Assembly (NCBI GenBank): GCA_028583605.1
Contig: CM053325.1
Location: 61,507,121 to 61,571,120 of the forward strand
DNA length: 64,000 nucleotides
Direction: 5' to 3'
Source: Dastarcus helophoroides
Lineage: Eukaryota; Arthropoda; Insecta; Coleoptera; Bothrideridae
Made by a program: the position numbers and the translations under genes. The notes below the pieces were generated by a model. That model saw only the letters and a program-made list of their open reading frames with translations, searched no databases and was not told the DNA's origin. Position 1 is the stretch's first letter. Each line of letters begins with the position of its first letter. Of this stretch, positions 45,661 to 55,755 are shown in pieces.

Positions 45661-46156
45661 AATTTCACCAACAAGGCGATTAATCGGAAATGGATCTTTC
45701 AGCACTCAATTTTATCGGGAATCGATACTTTTGCTCACAATTCGAATCGATCCAAAAATCGATTATTTTAAAAAGGAATCGACATCCCTTAAGTGAAGGT
45801 ATATGGGTCTTAAGAAACCCGCGCTTTTATGATATCCATTCAACCAATAGAAATTCAGCAGATCACGTGATGGATTGTAACCAAAAAAATTTTGGAATGC
45901 GTCGCGGTATTTAACGCCTTGTCGTTTTACCCATATATGTAATACATATATGGTTTAACCACATGGTACTGAGGAGAACTTCATGGCGCTGACAGTTGAA
46001 GCGAGTTTGACCCAGAAGCCAAGACGATTCTCAGCGCTTATTTTAAAAACTTTCCTGAGTTTAGAAACCAGTTAAGATTATGTAAAGCAACCCAAATGAA
46101 TACATTTAAATTTCTAAGGACTCTTCAGTTTGGGAATAAATTGGGATATGTTTCAG

Positions 46157-46400
46157 GAAGTAATGAAAATAATAGGCCTTCCCAACTGGTTGCACTGGAC
46201 GGCCTGGTTCGTGAAAACCTTCTCCTACCTCATCATATCGATCATTCTGATTATAATTCTGCTGAAGATTCCATGGTACCCGAAAACCAACTACAGCATT
46301 TTCACAAAATCGGACCCGACCGTCCTCTTCGTTTTCTTCCTGTTTTACATCTGCTCAATCATAACGTTCTCGTTCGCCATCAGTGTGTTCTTCTCCAAAG
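46157..46400 (+). CDS. Gene B exon 5: TM3-TM4
   Basis: The acceptor is GTTTCAG (46150-46156) and the donor is AAAG|GTGAGA (46400/46401). It encodes EVMKIIGLPNWLHWTAWFVK, then two helices (LIISIILIIILL; VLFVFFLFYICSIITFSFAI). GLxNWLHWxxWF is a hallmark of ABCA TMD1. It joins exon 4 in phase 0 and ends one base into a codon. Confidence 0.92.
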
Positions 46401-46450
46401 GTGAGAGTTATTTTTAATTTCCAATCAATTTCCCTAATCCCGATTTTCAG

Positions 46451-46630
46451 CTAACACCGCGGCCACGGTGGGTTCCTTCCTGTGGTTCATCGCCTACGTT
46501 CCATATTTCGTAATGCAACAAAATTACGACACGCTGACATTGGCGGAGAAACTCGGCGCGAGCCTCGGGATGAATTGCGCCATGTCCTTCGGCCTTCAGC
46601 TGGTTTTGATGTTCGAAGGCGGAGGGGAAG
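46451..46630 (+). CDS. Gene B exon 6: TM5
   Basis: After a 50-nt intron, TTTTCAG (46444-46450). It encodes ANTAATVGSFLWFIAYVPYF through MSFGLQLVLMFEGGGEG. SKANTAAT.G..LW is the conserved ABCA helix opening. The donor is GAAG|GTGAGC (46630/46631). Confidence 0.92.
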
Positions 46631-46680
46631 GTGAGCATATAGTGTCTATGATCAGGTTGACACATCTACCTTGGTTTCAG

Positions 46681-47348
46681 GTATACAATGGCATAACATA
46701 TTTCGACCAGCGTCCCCGGATGACAATCTTGTCCTCGGACATATTTTCATGATACTTACCATCGACAGCTTCATTTACTTGATCATAGCGTTGTACGTGG
46801 AGCAAGTTTTCCCCGGGGAGTATGGCGTACCGAAGCCTTGGTACTTTCTATGTAGTTTCGACTACTGGCTTGGGTGCCGGAAGCGAAAGATACCTAAAGA
46901 TAGGGAAGATTACAAAATTAGGTCGTTGGAGAATGAAGAGTTTTTTGAGAAAGAACCTAAAGATCTAACTCCCGGAATCAGGATTAGTCATTTGAGGAAG
47001 GTATTCAAAAAGCACGCGGCCGTTAAAGATTTGTCTTTGAACATGTACGAGAATCAGATAACGGTGTTATTGGGTCATAACGGCGCCGGCAAAACCACCA
47101 CCATGCATATGCTGACAGGGATGATTCCACCGACGAGTGGTACCGCTTGGATCAACGATTACGACATCCGTGTGGACATGGAAAAGGTCAGAAGTAGCCT
47201 GGGATTATGTCCACAACACAATGTACTTTTCGACGAGATGACCGTATATGAACATTTATACTTTTGTTGTAAGCTTAGAGGGATGGACAAACGAGAATCT
47301 AAAAATGAGGCAGAAAAATACATTGATCTACTCGAACTCCAACCTAAG
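46681..47348 (+). CDS. Gene B exon 7: TM6 and first half of NBD1
   Basis: After a 50-nt intron, GGTTTCAG (46673-46680); the donor is AAG|GTTAGC (47348/47349), phase 0. It encodes IQWHNIFRPASPDDN, a helix (HIFMILTIDSFIYLIIALYV), FPGEYGVPKPWYF, a charged linker, then NBD1 with LRKVFKKHAAVKDLS, Walker A GHNGAGKTTT, the Q-loop region GLCPQHNVLFDEM and the start of the helical subdomain to LLELQPK. The signature lies in exon 8, across a 6.6-kb intron. Confidence 0.93.
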
Positions 47349-47394
47349 GTTAGCGTAAACGTACGAATTATTATGAAGATCTTAAAACTTAATT

Positions 47395-47685
47395 TTGATG
47401 GAACGAATGGTCCTTGGTTATTTTCAAAAATTGAAATATAAATTTTGTCCCCTGAAATCAAGAAAGTCTCTCTGTTCTTCATGGTAGACCCTTATTGACC
47501 GGAAATATTATGTTTTTTTCAATTTATTTAACATTTCTTCGGCTCAGTTTGGAAATATTTCCAAACTGGGCCGAAGAAATGTTAAATAAATTGAAAAAAC
47601 AAAGTCTCTCTGGCTATCGAAACGTGTTGTGTTTTTAATCTTTCTTTTTCAGGGGACTAGATTTGTATTTCAATCTTTAAAAATT
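47395..47685. repeat. R1 pair interrupted by a long palindrome
   Basis: Left R1 arm at 47395-47465 (TGGAACGAATGGTCC, TTTTGTCCCCTGAAATC). Right arm at about 47598-47685 (GTCTCTCTGGCTATCGAAACG, TTTCAGGGGACTAG). Between them lie about 45 bp of other sequence and the palindrome at 47512-47601. Confidence 0.75.
47512..47601. repeat. Near-perfect palindrome, about 45-bp arms, no spacer
   Basis: The centre of symmetry is at 47556/47557 in GGAAAT|ATTTCC. Outward the arms pair through CAGTTTGGAAAT, TTCTTCGGC and CAATTTATTTAACATT with a single T/G mismatch (47544/47569). It could extrude as a cruciform or form a hairpin in RNA. A fragment like one arm (CATTTAACATTTCTGCGGC) occurs at 4368-4386. Confidence 0.88.
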
Positions 47686-47699
47686 GTTATAGAATTCAA

Positions 47700-49320
47700 T
47701 TCTTAAAACCACCGGTGGCTTATAGGTTAAATTAGTGGAGGTGCTGCTCCAAAATATAATCAGCTTTTGTTTTAAAATCAGGGGTTACTTTTTCCATTTT
47801 ATTTCTATTCCGGTTCCATTAAATTATATCGATTCTGAGGGGATTGAATTCCATTCAGATAGATTCATTTTTAATTTTTTTTGAAGCTTATTCTTATTAC
47901 CAATTTATTTTCTACATAATTTAGAAGATATTTAAATTCAAATTTTGGGAAGTAATTTAATATCACAAGATTAAAGTCGTAGTTGACAGCTGAAATTGAA
48001 AAAAGTGGAATATTTCTTTAAAAATGTCTCAAGTTTTAATTGAAAATTAAATTTTCGAAAAAGTATCGACATTTGCAAAAAAGATTTTTGACCGAAAGTT
48101 AAAAAAATTCGAAAAATTTGCAAATAGTTGTAATTTTTGAAATAATTCTACAATTTAATAAAATGAAGTTTTGAAAAACACAAAATATTTGAAAAATAGT
48201 CATTCAAAATTTTCAAAGAGGCTGAAAATTAAAAAATCGAATATTTGAAAAAATAGCAAAATTTTTAAAAAATAGTTAATAGTTTCAAATATAGTCGATG
48301 ATAATAGTCGACAATTTTAAAAAATGTAGAAATTAAAAATAGCGAAATTTTAAAAAAATTTCGCAGTCTACAAAAAAAAATTTGACAAAATACCGAAAAT
48401 ATGTAAAATACTCAAAATTTAGAAAATGGTTGAAATTTACAAAAAAAATTAAACGTAAGAATTTTGAAAAATATCTGAAATTTTCAAAAGCGTTTGAATT
48501 TTCAAAAAAAGGGCACAAAAGATAAAGTTTTGAAAAAAGTCGAAAATTCCAAGATTTAAAATTTTGCAAAAATCTAAATTTCACAAACCTCGACATTTTT
48601 AAAAATCGTAGAAATTTTGAAAAAATGTTGCAATTTTCAAATAAATCGAGATGTTTAAAAAGTGGAAATTATAAAAGAAATTTTGACAATTTCTAATAAA
48701 TCGACATTTTCGAAAAAATTACAAAATTTTTAAAAATGACGAATTTTAAAAAATAATCAACGAAATGAGGGAATAATTCAAAAAATATCCAGGTTTTAAA
48801 AAATCGAATCTTTCAAAACAAGCGCAAATTTTGCGAAATTGGCAAAATTTACACAAAGACGAATTTTTCGAAAAAACTCTAAATTTTAAATCGCGATTAT
48901 CAAAATGTAACAAAATCTTTAATTCGAAAAAACCTAGTCGAAGAAAATTTCCAAAATATACAAATAAACCGAAATTTTCATAAAAGAATCAAAATTTTCA
49001 AAAAGTGCCAACATTTCAAAATATAGGAAAATGTTTATTAAAATGTTTGCAAATAGTTGACGAAGGTGGTCGAGAATTTCAAAAAATATTCAAATTTAAA
49101 AGAGTTAACATTTTAAAAAATTCGAATTTTAAAAAACTTCTGAAGAAGGTAAAGATTTCAAGAGTGAAAATTCTGAAAAACCCCAGCTTTCAGTAACCGT
49201 ACCTCTCAAAAAACGTAGAATTTTCCGAAGTGGAAATTTTGAAATAATTCTATTCCTAATATAATCCACAGGAAGTTATGTGAAAAATCTCGACAATGTG
49301 CAAAAAAGTCGACGTTTTTA
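47700..49320. other. A-rich degenerate filler, no gene
   Basis: AAAATTTTGAAAAAA and TCGAAATTTT variations without strict period. Lysine/phenylalanine-rich frames here are artefacts. A GGTGGCTTATAGGTTAAATT stretch near 47712 resembles a transposon edge but is unpaired. Confidence 0.5.
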
Positions 49321-52300
49321 AGAAAGAAAACAAAAAGAAAGGAAGAAAGAAATAAAGGAAGAAAGAAAGAAAAAAAGAAAAGAAAGAAGTAGTAGTAGTA
49401 GTAGTTTATTTTAAATGTATAAAATACATATTAATTACAAATGATTCATAAAAGAATGGTAACAATAATAATATTAATAATAAATAGATACATATTATGA
49501 CAAAAGGACAATAAATTAATCTAACAATTTAAAAAAAAAATACACATATATAAAATTCCGAATCTATTTTCTAGGGATAATTTTTCGTAAAAGACTCTTA
49601 AATTGATAGAGCGAATTAGAATTTTTTATTGCAACAGGTAAGTTGTTGAATTCACATAAACCATCAAAAAATAGTGATCTTTTGGTACTTTGCTTTTTAA
49701 CTGTGTTTATATAAAAATTTATTGTGTTGCGAGTATTATATAGAAAGAAAAGAAAGAAAGAAGGAAAGAAAAAGGAAGAAGGAAAGAAAGGAAGAAAGAA
49801 AGAAAGAACTAAAAAAAGAAAGAAAGAAAGAAAACAAGGAAAGCAAGGAAAGCAAGGAAAAGGAGGAACGAAAGAAAAACAAAGAAAGAAAGAAAGAACA
49901 AAAGAAGGAACGAAAGAAATAAAGAAAGAAAGCAAGGACGTAAGAAAGAAACAAAGAAAGAATGAAAAACCGAAGAAAGGAAGGAAACAAAAAAGGAAAA
50001 AAGAAAGAAAGAAAGAAATAAAGAAGGAAAGAAAGAAAGAAATAAAGAAGGAAAGATAGAAAGAAAGAATGAAAGAAAGAAAGAAAGAAGGCCAGAAAAA
50101 AGGAAGAGGGAAAGAAAGAAAGGAAGAAAGAAAGAAGAAAAGAAAGGAAGGAAGAAGGAAAGGAAGGAAGAAAGAAAGAAAGAAAGAAAGAAGGAAAGAA
50201 AAAAGGAAGAAGGAAAGAAAAAAAGAAGAAGGAAACAAAGAAAGGAAGAAAAAAGGAAAAAAAGGAAGGAAAAAGAAAGAAAGGAAGGATGGAAGAAGGA
50301 AAAAAAAGAAAAGAAAAAAAGAAAGGAAGAAATAAAGAAATAAAGAAAAAAAGAAAGGAAGGGAGAAAAAGAAGGAAACAAAAAAGGAGAAGGAAAGAAA
50401 GAAAAGACAAAGAAAGGAAGAAAGAAAGAAGGAAGGAAGAAAGAAAAAAGGAAAGCAAAAAGAAAGAAGGAAAGAAAAATAGAAGAAAGAAAGAAAGAAA
50501 GAAAGAAGGAAAGAAAAGAAGAAAGAAAGAAAGGAAGGAAAAAAGAAAGAAAGAAGGAATCAAAAAAAGAAGGAAAAATAGACAAAGGAAGAAAGAAAGA
50601 AAGAAAGAAAAAAGAAAGAAAGAAGGAAAGAAAGAAAGAACGAAAGAAGGAAATGAAGAAATAAAGAAAGAATGAAACAAACAAACAAAGAAAGAACTAA
50701 AGAAAGAAACAAAGAAAGAAAGAAAGAATTAAAGAAAAAAGGAAGAAGCAAAGAACGAAAGGAAGAAAGGAAGAAAGGAAGAAAGGAAGAAAAGAAGAAA
50801 AGAAGAAAGGAAGAAAGGAAGAAAGGAAGAAAGGAAGAAAGGAAGAAAGAAAGAACGAAAGAAGGAAATGAAGAAATAAAGAAAGAATGAAACAAACAAA
50901 CAAAGAAAGAACTAAAGAAAGAAACAAAGAAAGAAAGAAAGAAAGAAAGAAAGAATTAAAGAAAAAAGGAAGAAGCAAAGAACGAAAGGAAGAAAGGAAG
51001 AAAGGAAGGAAGGAAGAAAGGAAGAAAGGAAGAAAGGAAGAAAAGAAGAAAAGAAGAAAGGAAGAAAGGAAGAAAGGAAGAAAGGAAGAAAGGAAGAAAG
51101 GAAGAAAGGAAGAAAGGAAGAAAGGAAGAAAGGAAGAAAGGAAGAAAGTAAGGAAGAAAGAAAGGAAGAAAGAAAAAACGAAAGAAAGAAGAAAAGAAAG
51201 AAACAAAGAAAGAAAGAAACAAACAAAGAAACAAAGTAAGGAAAAAAGAAAGAAAAAGGGAAGAAGGAAAGAAAGAAAGGAAGAAAGAAGGAAAACAAGG
51301 AAAGAATGAAAGAAAGAAAGAAAGAAAGAACGAAAGAAGGAACGAGAGAAATAAAGAAAGAAAGAGAAAAAGAAACAAAAAATGAAAGAAAGAAAGAAAA
51401 AAAAACAAAGAAAAAAAGGAAGAAAGGAAGGAAGGAGGAAAGAAAAAAAAAGGAAAAAAAGGAAGAAGGAAAGAAAAAAGGAAGAAAGAAAGAAAGGAAG
51501 AAAGAAAGAATTAAAGAAAGAAGAGGAAGAAAGAAAGAAAGAAGGAAAGAAGGAAAGAAGAAAGGAAGACGGAAAAAAAAGAAGAAGGTAAGGAAGAAAG
51601 AAAAAAAGAAGAAAGAATGAAGAAAAGAAAAGTAGAAAGAAAGAAAGGAAGAAAGAAAGGAAAAAAGAAAGAAATATGGAATCAAAAAAAGAAGAAGGAA
51701 AGAAAGAAAGGAAGAAAAAAGAAAGAAAGAAAGGAAGAAAGGAAAAAAAGAAAGAAGGAGGGAAAGAAAGAAAGAAACAAAGAAAGAAAGAAAGAAAGAA
51801 GGAAGAAAAAAAGGAAGAAGGGAAAAAAGAAAGGAAGAAAGAAAGGAAGAAAGAAAGGAAGAAAGAAAGAAAAGAAAGAACGAAAGAAAGAAACAAAGGA
51901 AGAAAGAAAAAAGGAAAGAAGGAAAGGAAGAAAGGAAGGAGGGAAGAAAGAAAGGAAGAAAGAAAGAAACAAAGAAATAAACAAAGAAAGAAACAAACAA
52001 AGAAATGAAGTAAGGAAGAAAGAAAGGAAGAAAGAAAGAAGGAAGAAAAAAAGAAAGAAGGGAAGAAAGAAAGGAAGAAAGAAAGGAAGAAGAAGAAAGA
52101 AAGAAAGAAAGAACGAAAGAAAGAAACAAAGGAAGAAAGAAAAAAAGGAAAGGAAGAAAGGAAGGAGGGAAGAACGAAAGAAATAAAGAAAGAAAGAAAG
52201 GAAGTAAGAAAGAAACAAAGAAAGAACGAAAGAAAGAAACAAAGAAAGAAAGAAACAAAGGAAAAAGGAAGAGGGAAAGAAATAAAGGAAGAAAGAAAGA

Positions 52301-52470
52301 AAGAAGGAAAGAAGGGAAGAAAGAAGGAATGAAGAAAGGAAAAAAGAAAGGAAAAAAGACAGAAAGAAAGAAAAGAAAGGAAGAAGAAAAGAAAAAGGAA
52401 AGGAAGAAAGAAAGAAAGGAAGAAAGGAAGGAAGGAAGAAAGAAAGAAAGGAAAGAAGAAATAAAGAACG
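49321..52470. repeat. Polypurine microsatellite tract, (GAAA)n/(GGAA)n, about 3.1 kb
   Basis: On the + strand this is almost exclusively A and G: GAAA, GGAA and AAAG words with rare C or T interruptions. A LINE 3' end (49389-49738) lies inside it. An internal direct duplication with about 220-bp spacing is visible (AAGGAAATGAAGAAATAAAG at about 50648 and 50868). The long lysine/glutamate-rich and serine/phenylalanine/leucine-rich frames on either strand are products of the repeat. Confidence 0.95.
49389..49738 (-). pseudogene. LINE 3' end inside the polypurine tract
   Basis: On the minus strand a frame reads YNTRNTINFYINTVKKQS, RSLFFDGLCEFNNLPVAI and FKSLLRKIIPRK then stop (49564-49566). This is the C-terminus of a non-LTR reverse transcriptase (FxGxxxxNxLP...FK motif). 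An AT-rich 3' UTR follows, ending in a (TAC)n-type tail at 49389-49403. It is a different family from the LINE at 27893, which has a poly-A tail. Confidence 0.75.
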
Positions 52471-52818
52471 AAATAAACAAACAAACAAACAAACAAACAA
52501 ACAAACAAACAAACAAACAAACAAACAAACAAACAAACAAACAAACAAACAAACAAACAACAAACAAACAAACAAACAAACAAACAAACAAACAAACAAA
52601 CAAACAAACAAACAAACAAACAAACAAACAAACAAACAAACAAACAAACAAACAAACAAACAAACAAACAAACAAACAAACAAACAAACAAACAAACAAA
52701 CAAACAAACAAACAAACAAACAAACAAACAAACAAACAAGCAAGCAAGCAAGCAAACAAACAAACAAACAAACAAACAAACAAACAAACAAACAAACAAA
52801 CAAACAAACAAACAAACA

Positions 52819-52822
<4 letters not shown>
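52471..52822. repeat. (CAAA)n array, about 350 bp
   Basis: About 87 units of CAAA, with one phase slip (AACAACAAAC near 52558) and a four-unit CAAG variant at about 52736-52754. It passes into (GAAA)n at 52818. Unit uniformity suggests recent slippage growth. Confidence 0.95.
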
Positions 52823-52861
<39 letters not shown>

Positions 52862-52960
52862 GAAGAAAGAAAAAAAAGTGAGGAAAAAAGGAAGAAAGAA
52901 AGAGAGAAAGATAGGAAGAAAGGAAAAAAGAAAGAAAGAAAGTCAAAATAAAAGAAAAAA
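52823..52960. repeat. (GAAA)n, right end of the polypurine tract
   Basis: About ten uniform GAAA units after the (CAAA)n array, then degenerate purine words to about 52948, ending at AAGTCAAAATAAAAG. Confidence 0.85.
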
Positions 52961-53984
52961 TGCCGAATTCTGAAAAATAGTTCACGAAAATAAACGAAAA
53001 TTTAAAAAAAAATATCGAGATTTATTTATAATGAAAATCGAAATTTTTAAAGAAAAATCAAAATTTTGAGTAAAATTGAAATTTCAAAAAAATGTAAGTT
53101 TGAAAAAAGTAAAGACAAGAAGCCGGAGAAAGATACAATTTGAAAAATGAATCTAAAGTTTTAATAAAGTCGAAATTTAAAAAAAATCAAATTTTCAAGA
53201 AACTCGATATTTTTCAAATAAGAATTTTTAAGGAATGAAATTTTGATAAAATATCAACATTTTCAAAAAAGTCGATACTTTCAAAAAAAAATTCGAAATT
53301 TTTGTAAAACCCTAAAATTTGGAGGGCCGAAATTTTTCATCGTATTTTAAAAAAAAGCTGACATTTTCGAAAAAGTCTTACATTCAAGACTCGAAATTCT
53401 TAACAAAATAAACATTTTGAAAAAAAATCGAAGTTTTAAGAAAAAGTTCCAAGTCTCAAAAAAGTTCAAAGTTAAAACTTTGAAAAAGGGTCCAAATTTT
53501 GAAATAAAATTAATATTTCCAATGTTTCAAAGAAACCTAGTCCGGTGTTAGCAAATATTTATCAAAATCTTATGGAATTTTTGAATATCTGTTGCTTTTT
53601 AATAGTTAATAAAGTTTAATAATTATCAAAAAACTTGATATCAAAAACCGTTGAAATGTTCAGGAAGAGCTGAAATTTGGGAAAAAAAATCGAAATTTTT
53701 ATGTTGAGAGTATGATCACAACTGGAGGTGCTGCAGTTCCATAGTGTCTATGGACGAGCCGCCGCTGCTTAAAAGTTAAAACAATTAAATTTTAAACGAG
53801 TCGTGGGTGTGCATGGGGTTGAATTAAAATTAAATGAACTCGTAGGCCATAGTTTTATTTGGTCTTCAATATTCAGCAGAACTTATTTTATGGGCACACA
53901 TTTCTTTTTTCTTCGTCATTAGACTTTTTCTCTTTTTCACGTACGATCTAAAACCAAACGATCTAAATAACAAGGAAATTTCAG
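52961..53984. other. A-rich filler and a hAT-like edge motif before exon 8
   Basis: Degenerate filler to about 53700. A short less AT-rich island includes GACGAGCCGCCGCTG at about 53753-53767, like the end of a hAT-type terminus. Then ordinary intron leads to the exon 8 acceptor. No gene. Confidence 0.45.
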
Positions 53985-54526
53985 GCACACTGCAGATCAT
54001 CAACCCTCTCCGGTGGCATGAAGAGGAAACTCAGCGTCGGTATGGCGCTATGCGGTAACTCCAAAGTGGTCATGTTGGACGAACCCACAGCTGGCATGGA
54101 CCCATCGGCGAGGAGAGCCCTCTGGGAGTTCCTCCAAAGTCAGAAGCACGGCCGCACCATCCTCCTAACCACGCATTACATGGACGAAGCGGATCTTTTA
54201 GGCGATCGAATCGCCATCATGTCGGGTGGTGTGTTGCAGTGTTGCGGCTCCAGTTTCTTCCTGAAGAAAAAATACGGCGCCGGGTATCATCTGATCATGG
54301 AAAAAGACGAAAATTGCAATCCGGATTACGTTACCAGACTTCTGAGGAAGTATGTCCCTCGCATAGAAATTCACAGTAACGTTGGAGCCGAATTGAGCTA
54401 TTTATTGGACCAAAGTTACGCATCTTTATTCGAGCAATTGTTATCAGAAATTGAGAGCGATAGTGAATATCTTGGTATCAGAAGCTATGGGATATCGTTA
54501 ACTACACTCGAGGAAGTTTTTATGAA
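53985..54526 (+). CDS. Gene B exon 8: NBD1 signature to regulatory segment
   Basis: The acceptor is ATTTCAG (53978-53984), phase 0. It encodes AHCRSST then signature [10 protein letters not shown], Walker B VVMLDEP with D-loop [12 protein letters not shown], the H-loop histidine in [41 protein letters not shown] and finally [10 protein letters not shown]. The last two bases of the exon begin the lysine codon. The donor is ATGAA|GTCAGT (54526/54527). All NBD1 catalytic motifs are intact. Confidence 0.93.
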
Positions 54527-54580
54527 GTCAGTACGTGGGTTCTTCAATAATTCAAAAGTTATTAATATCGTGGGTTTCAG

Positions 54581-54639
54581 GGTTGGTGCTGAACATGATC
54601 AAACGCGACATCGTTTTCTTGATTTAATATCGCTAGGAG
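54581..54639 (+). CDS. Gene B exon 9: short linker exon
   Basis: After a 54-nt intron, GGGTTTCAG (54572-54580). The first base completes the lysine, then [19 protein letters not shown]. The donor is GGAG|GTGGAA (54639/54640), one base into a codon completed as Asp by exon 10. LEEVFMKVG is the usual ABCA run after NBD1. Confidence 0.82.
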
Positions 54640-54679
54640 GTGGAAGTATTTATAGTACTGTAGAATACAGAGGTAAAGT

Positions 54680-55290
54680 TGTTTTTTTATGTTCAATCCA
54701 TTCGCAAAGAATAACCCTATTATGCCTTCAAAGCGCAGATGACGCAGCTTTATACTAGAAAACTCAAACCGTTTGGACATATACAAGTTCATGGGCACAA
54801 ATTCGATCACAGAAGCCAGACTTAGTATTTTATTTAGGTTCAATCTACTCGCATTTATGCCTTAACTTTTATGCCTTCAAAGCACCGCGAGTTTTAGGAA
54901 AAAATTTCGAAAATAAAAACGAGACTACTCGAAAAAAAAACAAAAATCCTATCGGATTTAGGGATTGAACTATTTTTTTTTAAGTTTAATCCACTCGCAA
55001 AGGGCAACCCTATTATGCCTTCAAAGCACTGCGACTAGGATGCGGAAGCAAGGATAGATAGCACTGAACTGCCTTCATAAACAAGGGTAGGTTGTAATTT
55101 TTGGGGAAAATTTTTTTCGGTAACGAGTTCCATAACTTGGAAGTTCTATAGAAAAAAAGAATCTCCGCAGACGGAAGTCCTCACGTGTCAAGCTGGACCT
55201 CACAGGAATTTGCTGTCTCCGACTGTCTTGCATGCCTCAAGAGTCTTGCCCTTGGGGGGATCAATCCTATTAGTTCTTATGAGCACCTCC
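54680..55290 (-). mobile_element. Cluster of three LINE 3' ends
   Basis: Three minus-strand tails of the 27893-type LINE. The first is at about 54680-54740 (ATCCATTCGCAAAGAATAACC). The second, at about 54832-54895, is shortened. The third, at about 54966-55290, reaches back into the C-terminal coding part: TTGCCCTTGGGGGGATC and GAAGTTCTATAGAAAAAAAG match the plus-strand LINE at 28850-29000 in reverse. Each starts in a T run, the poly-A tail. All are 5'-truncated. Confidence 0.8.
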
Positions 55291-55292
55291 CT

Positions 55293-55755
55293 CTATAGTG
55301 CCTCCCTTGATGTACGGAAGTTTGACAAGCGCACCACTCCCTGGATTTCTGGGTCTCTTATTTCTTCTATGAAAATTCTAGCTGTGTAAAGTTCCAAAAA
55401 TTCAGTTGGTGCTGTTGGAGAAACTGCATGAGCCAGTGATTTTACGTCAGTCTCGAATTCTTGCAGCGTTTCATCACTTTTCTGCTTCCTTACTAGTAGT
55501 TGCGACTGGGCCACTTGTGGCAAATGATGGTCTCCAAATTTCAGCTCTAAAGCTCTAACTAAATCTTCATAGTTAGCTAGTTCGTGGTCAGATAGAGCTT
55601 GGAGTACTTCCAGAGCTTCTCCGCGCAGGGAAACCACCAATGAGGTGGCCTTTTTGTCTTCCCTCCATCGATTGGCTCTAGTAGCAGCTTCGAACTGTAT
55701 TCTGTAGGCCTGGAACGATGTTTTTCCATCATAGATCGGAGGTTTTACCTTTTGG
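55293..55755 (-). pseudogene. LTR-retrotransposon gag fragment
   Basis: On the minus strand: PPIYDGKTSFQAYRIQFEAA, RANRWREDKKATSLVVSLRG, VLQALSDHELANYEDLVRAL and KSDETLQEFETDVKSLAHAV. This is the Ty3/gypsy-type Gag pattern (WxxDxKAxxLxxxLxGxA..VLQ). It is cut at the left by the LINE tail and at the right, exactly at 55755/55756, by the hAT-like terminus. No zinc knuckle, protease or polymerase follows. A relic; the frame shown is otherwise open. Confidence 0.75.

Larger units (their letters stand above)
37866..46156 (+). other. Gene B intron 4 (8.3 kb)
   Basis: It contains an R1 pair, A/T-rich filler, an 888-bp tandem duplication, the palindromic 20-bp satellite and its reversed-orientation continuation. 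About 45660-46156 is a more complex stretch with ATATATGTAATACATATAT but no gene I can recognise. Confidence 0.8.
47349..53984 (+). other. Gene B intron 7 (6.6 kb), interrupting NBD1
   Basis: It holds R1 pieces, a long palindrome, A-rich filler, a LINE 3' end, a 3.6-kb polypurine tract, a (CAAA)n array and more filler. The splice joins LQPK to [15 protein letters not shown] with normal spacing between the Q-loop and signature. Confidence 0.85.

Noticed and set aside
46130..46156. Extension of exon 5 upstream (frame reads GINWDMFQ)
   Set aside because: GTTTCAG at 46150-46156 gives an exact phase-0 join to KEKQLK of exon 4; the upstream residues do not fit the family.
49564..52985. Very long open frames (up to 762 codons) over the polypurine tract on both strands
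   Set aside because: They are direct translations of GAAA/GGAA/CAAA repeats (lysine/glutamate on one strand, serine/phenylalanine/leucine or VCLF on the other) with no start context, domains or splice sites. Only the short LINE C-terminus at 49564-49738 is real protein history.
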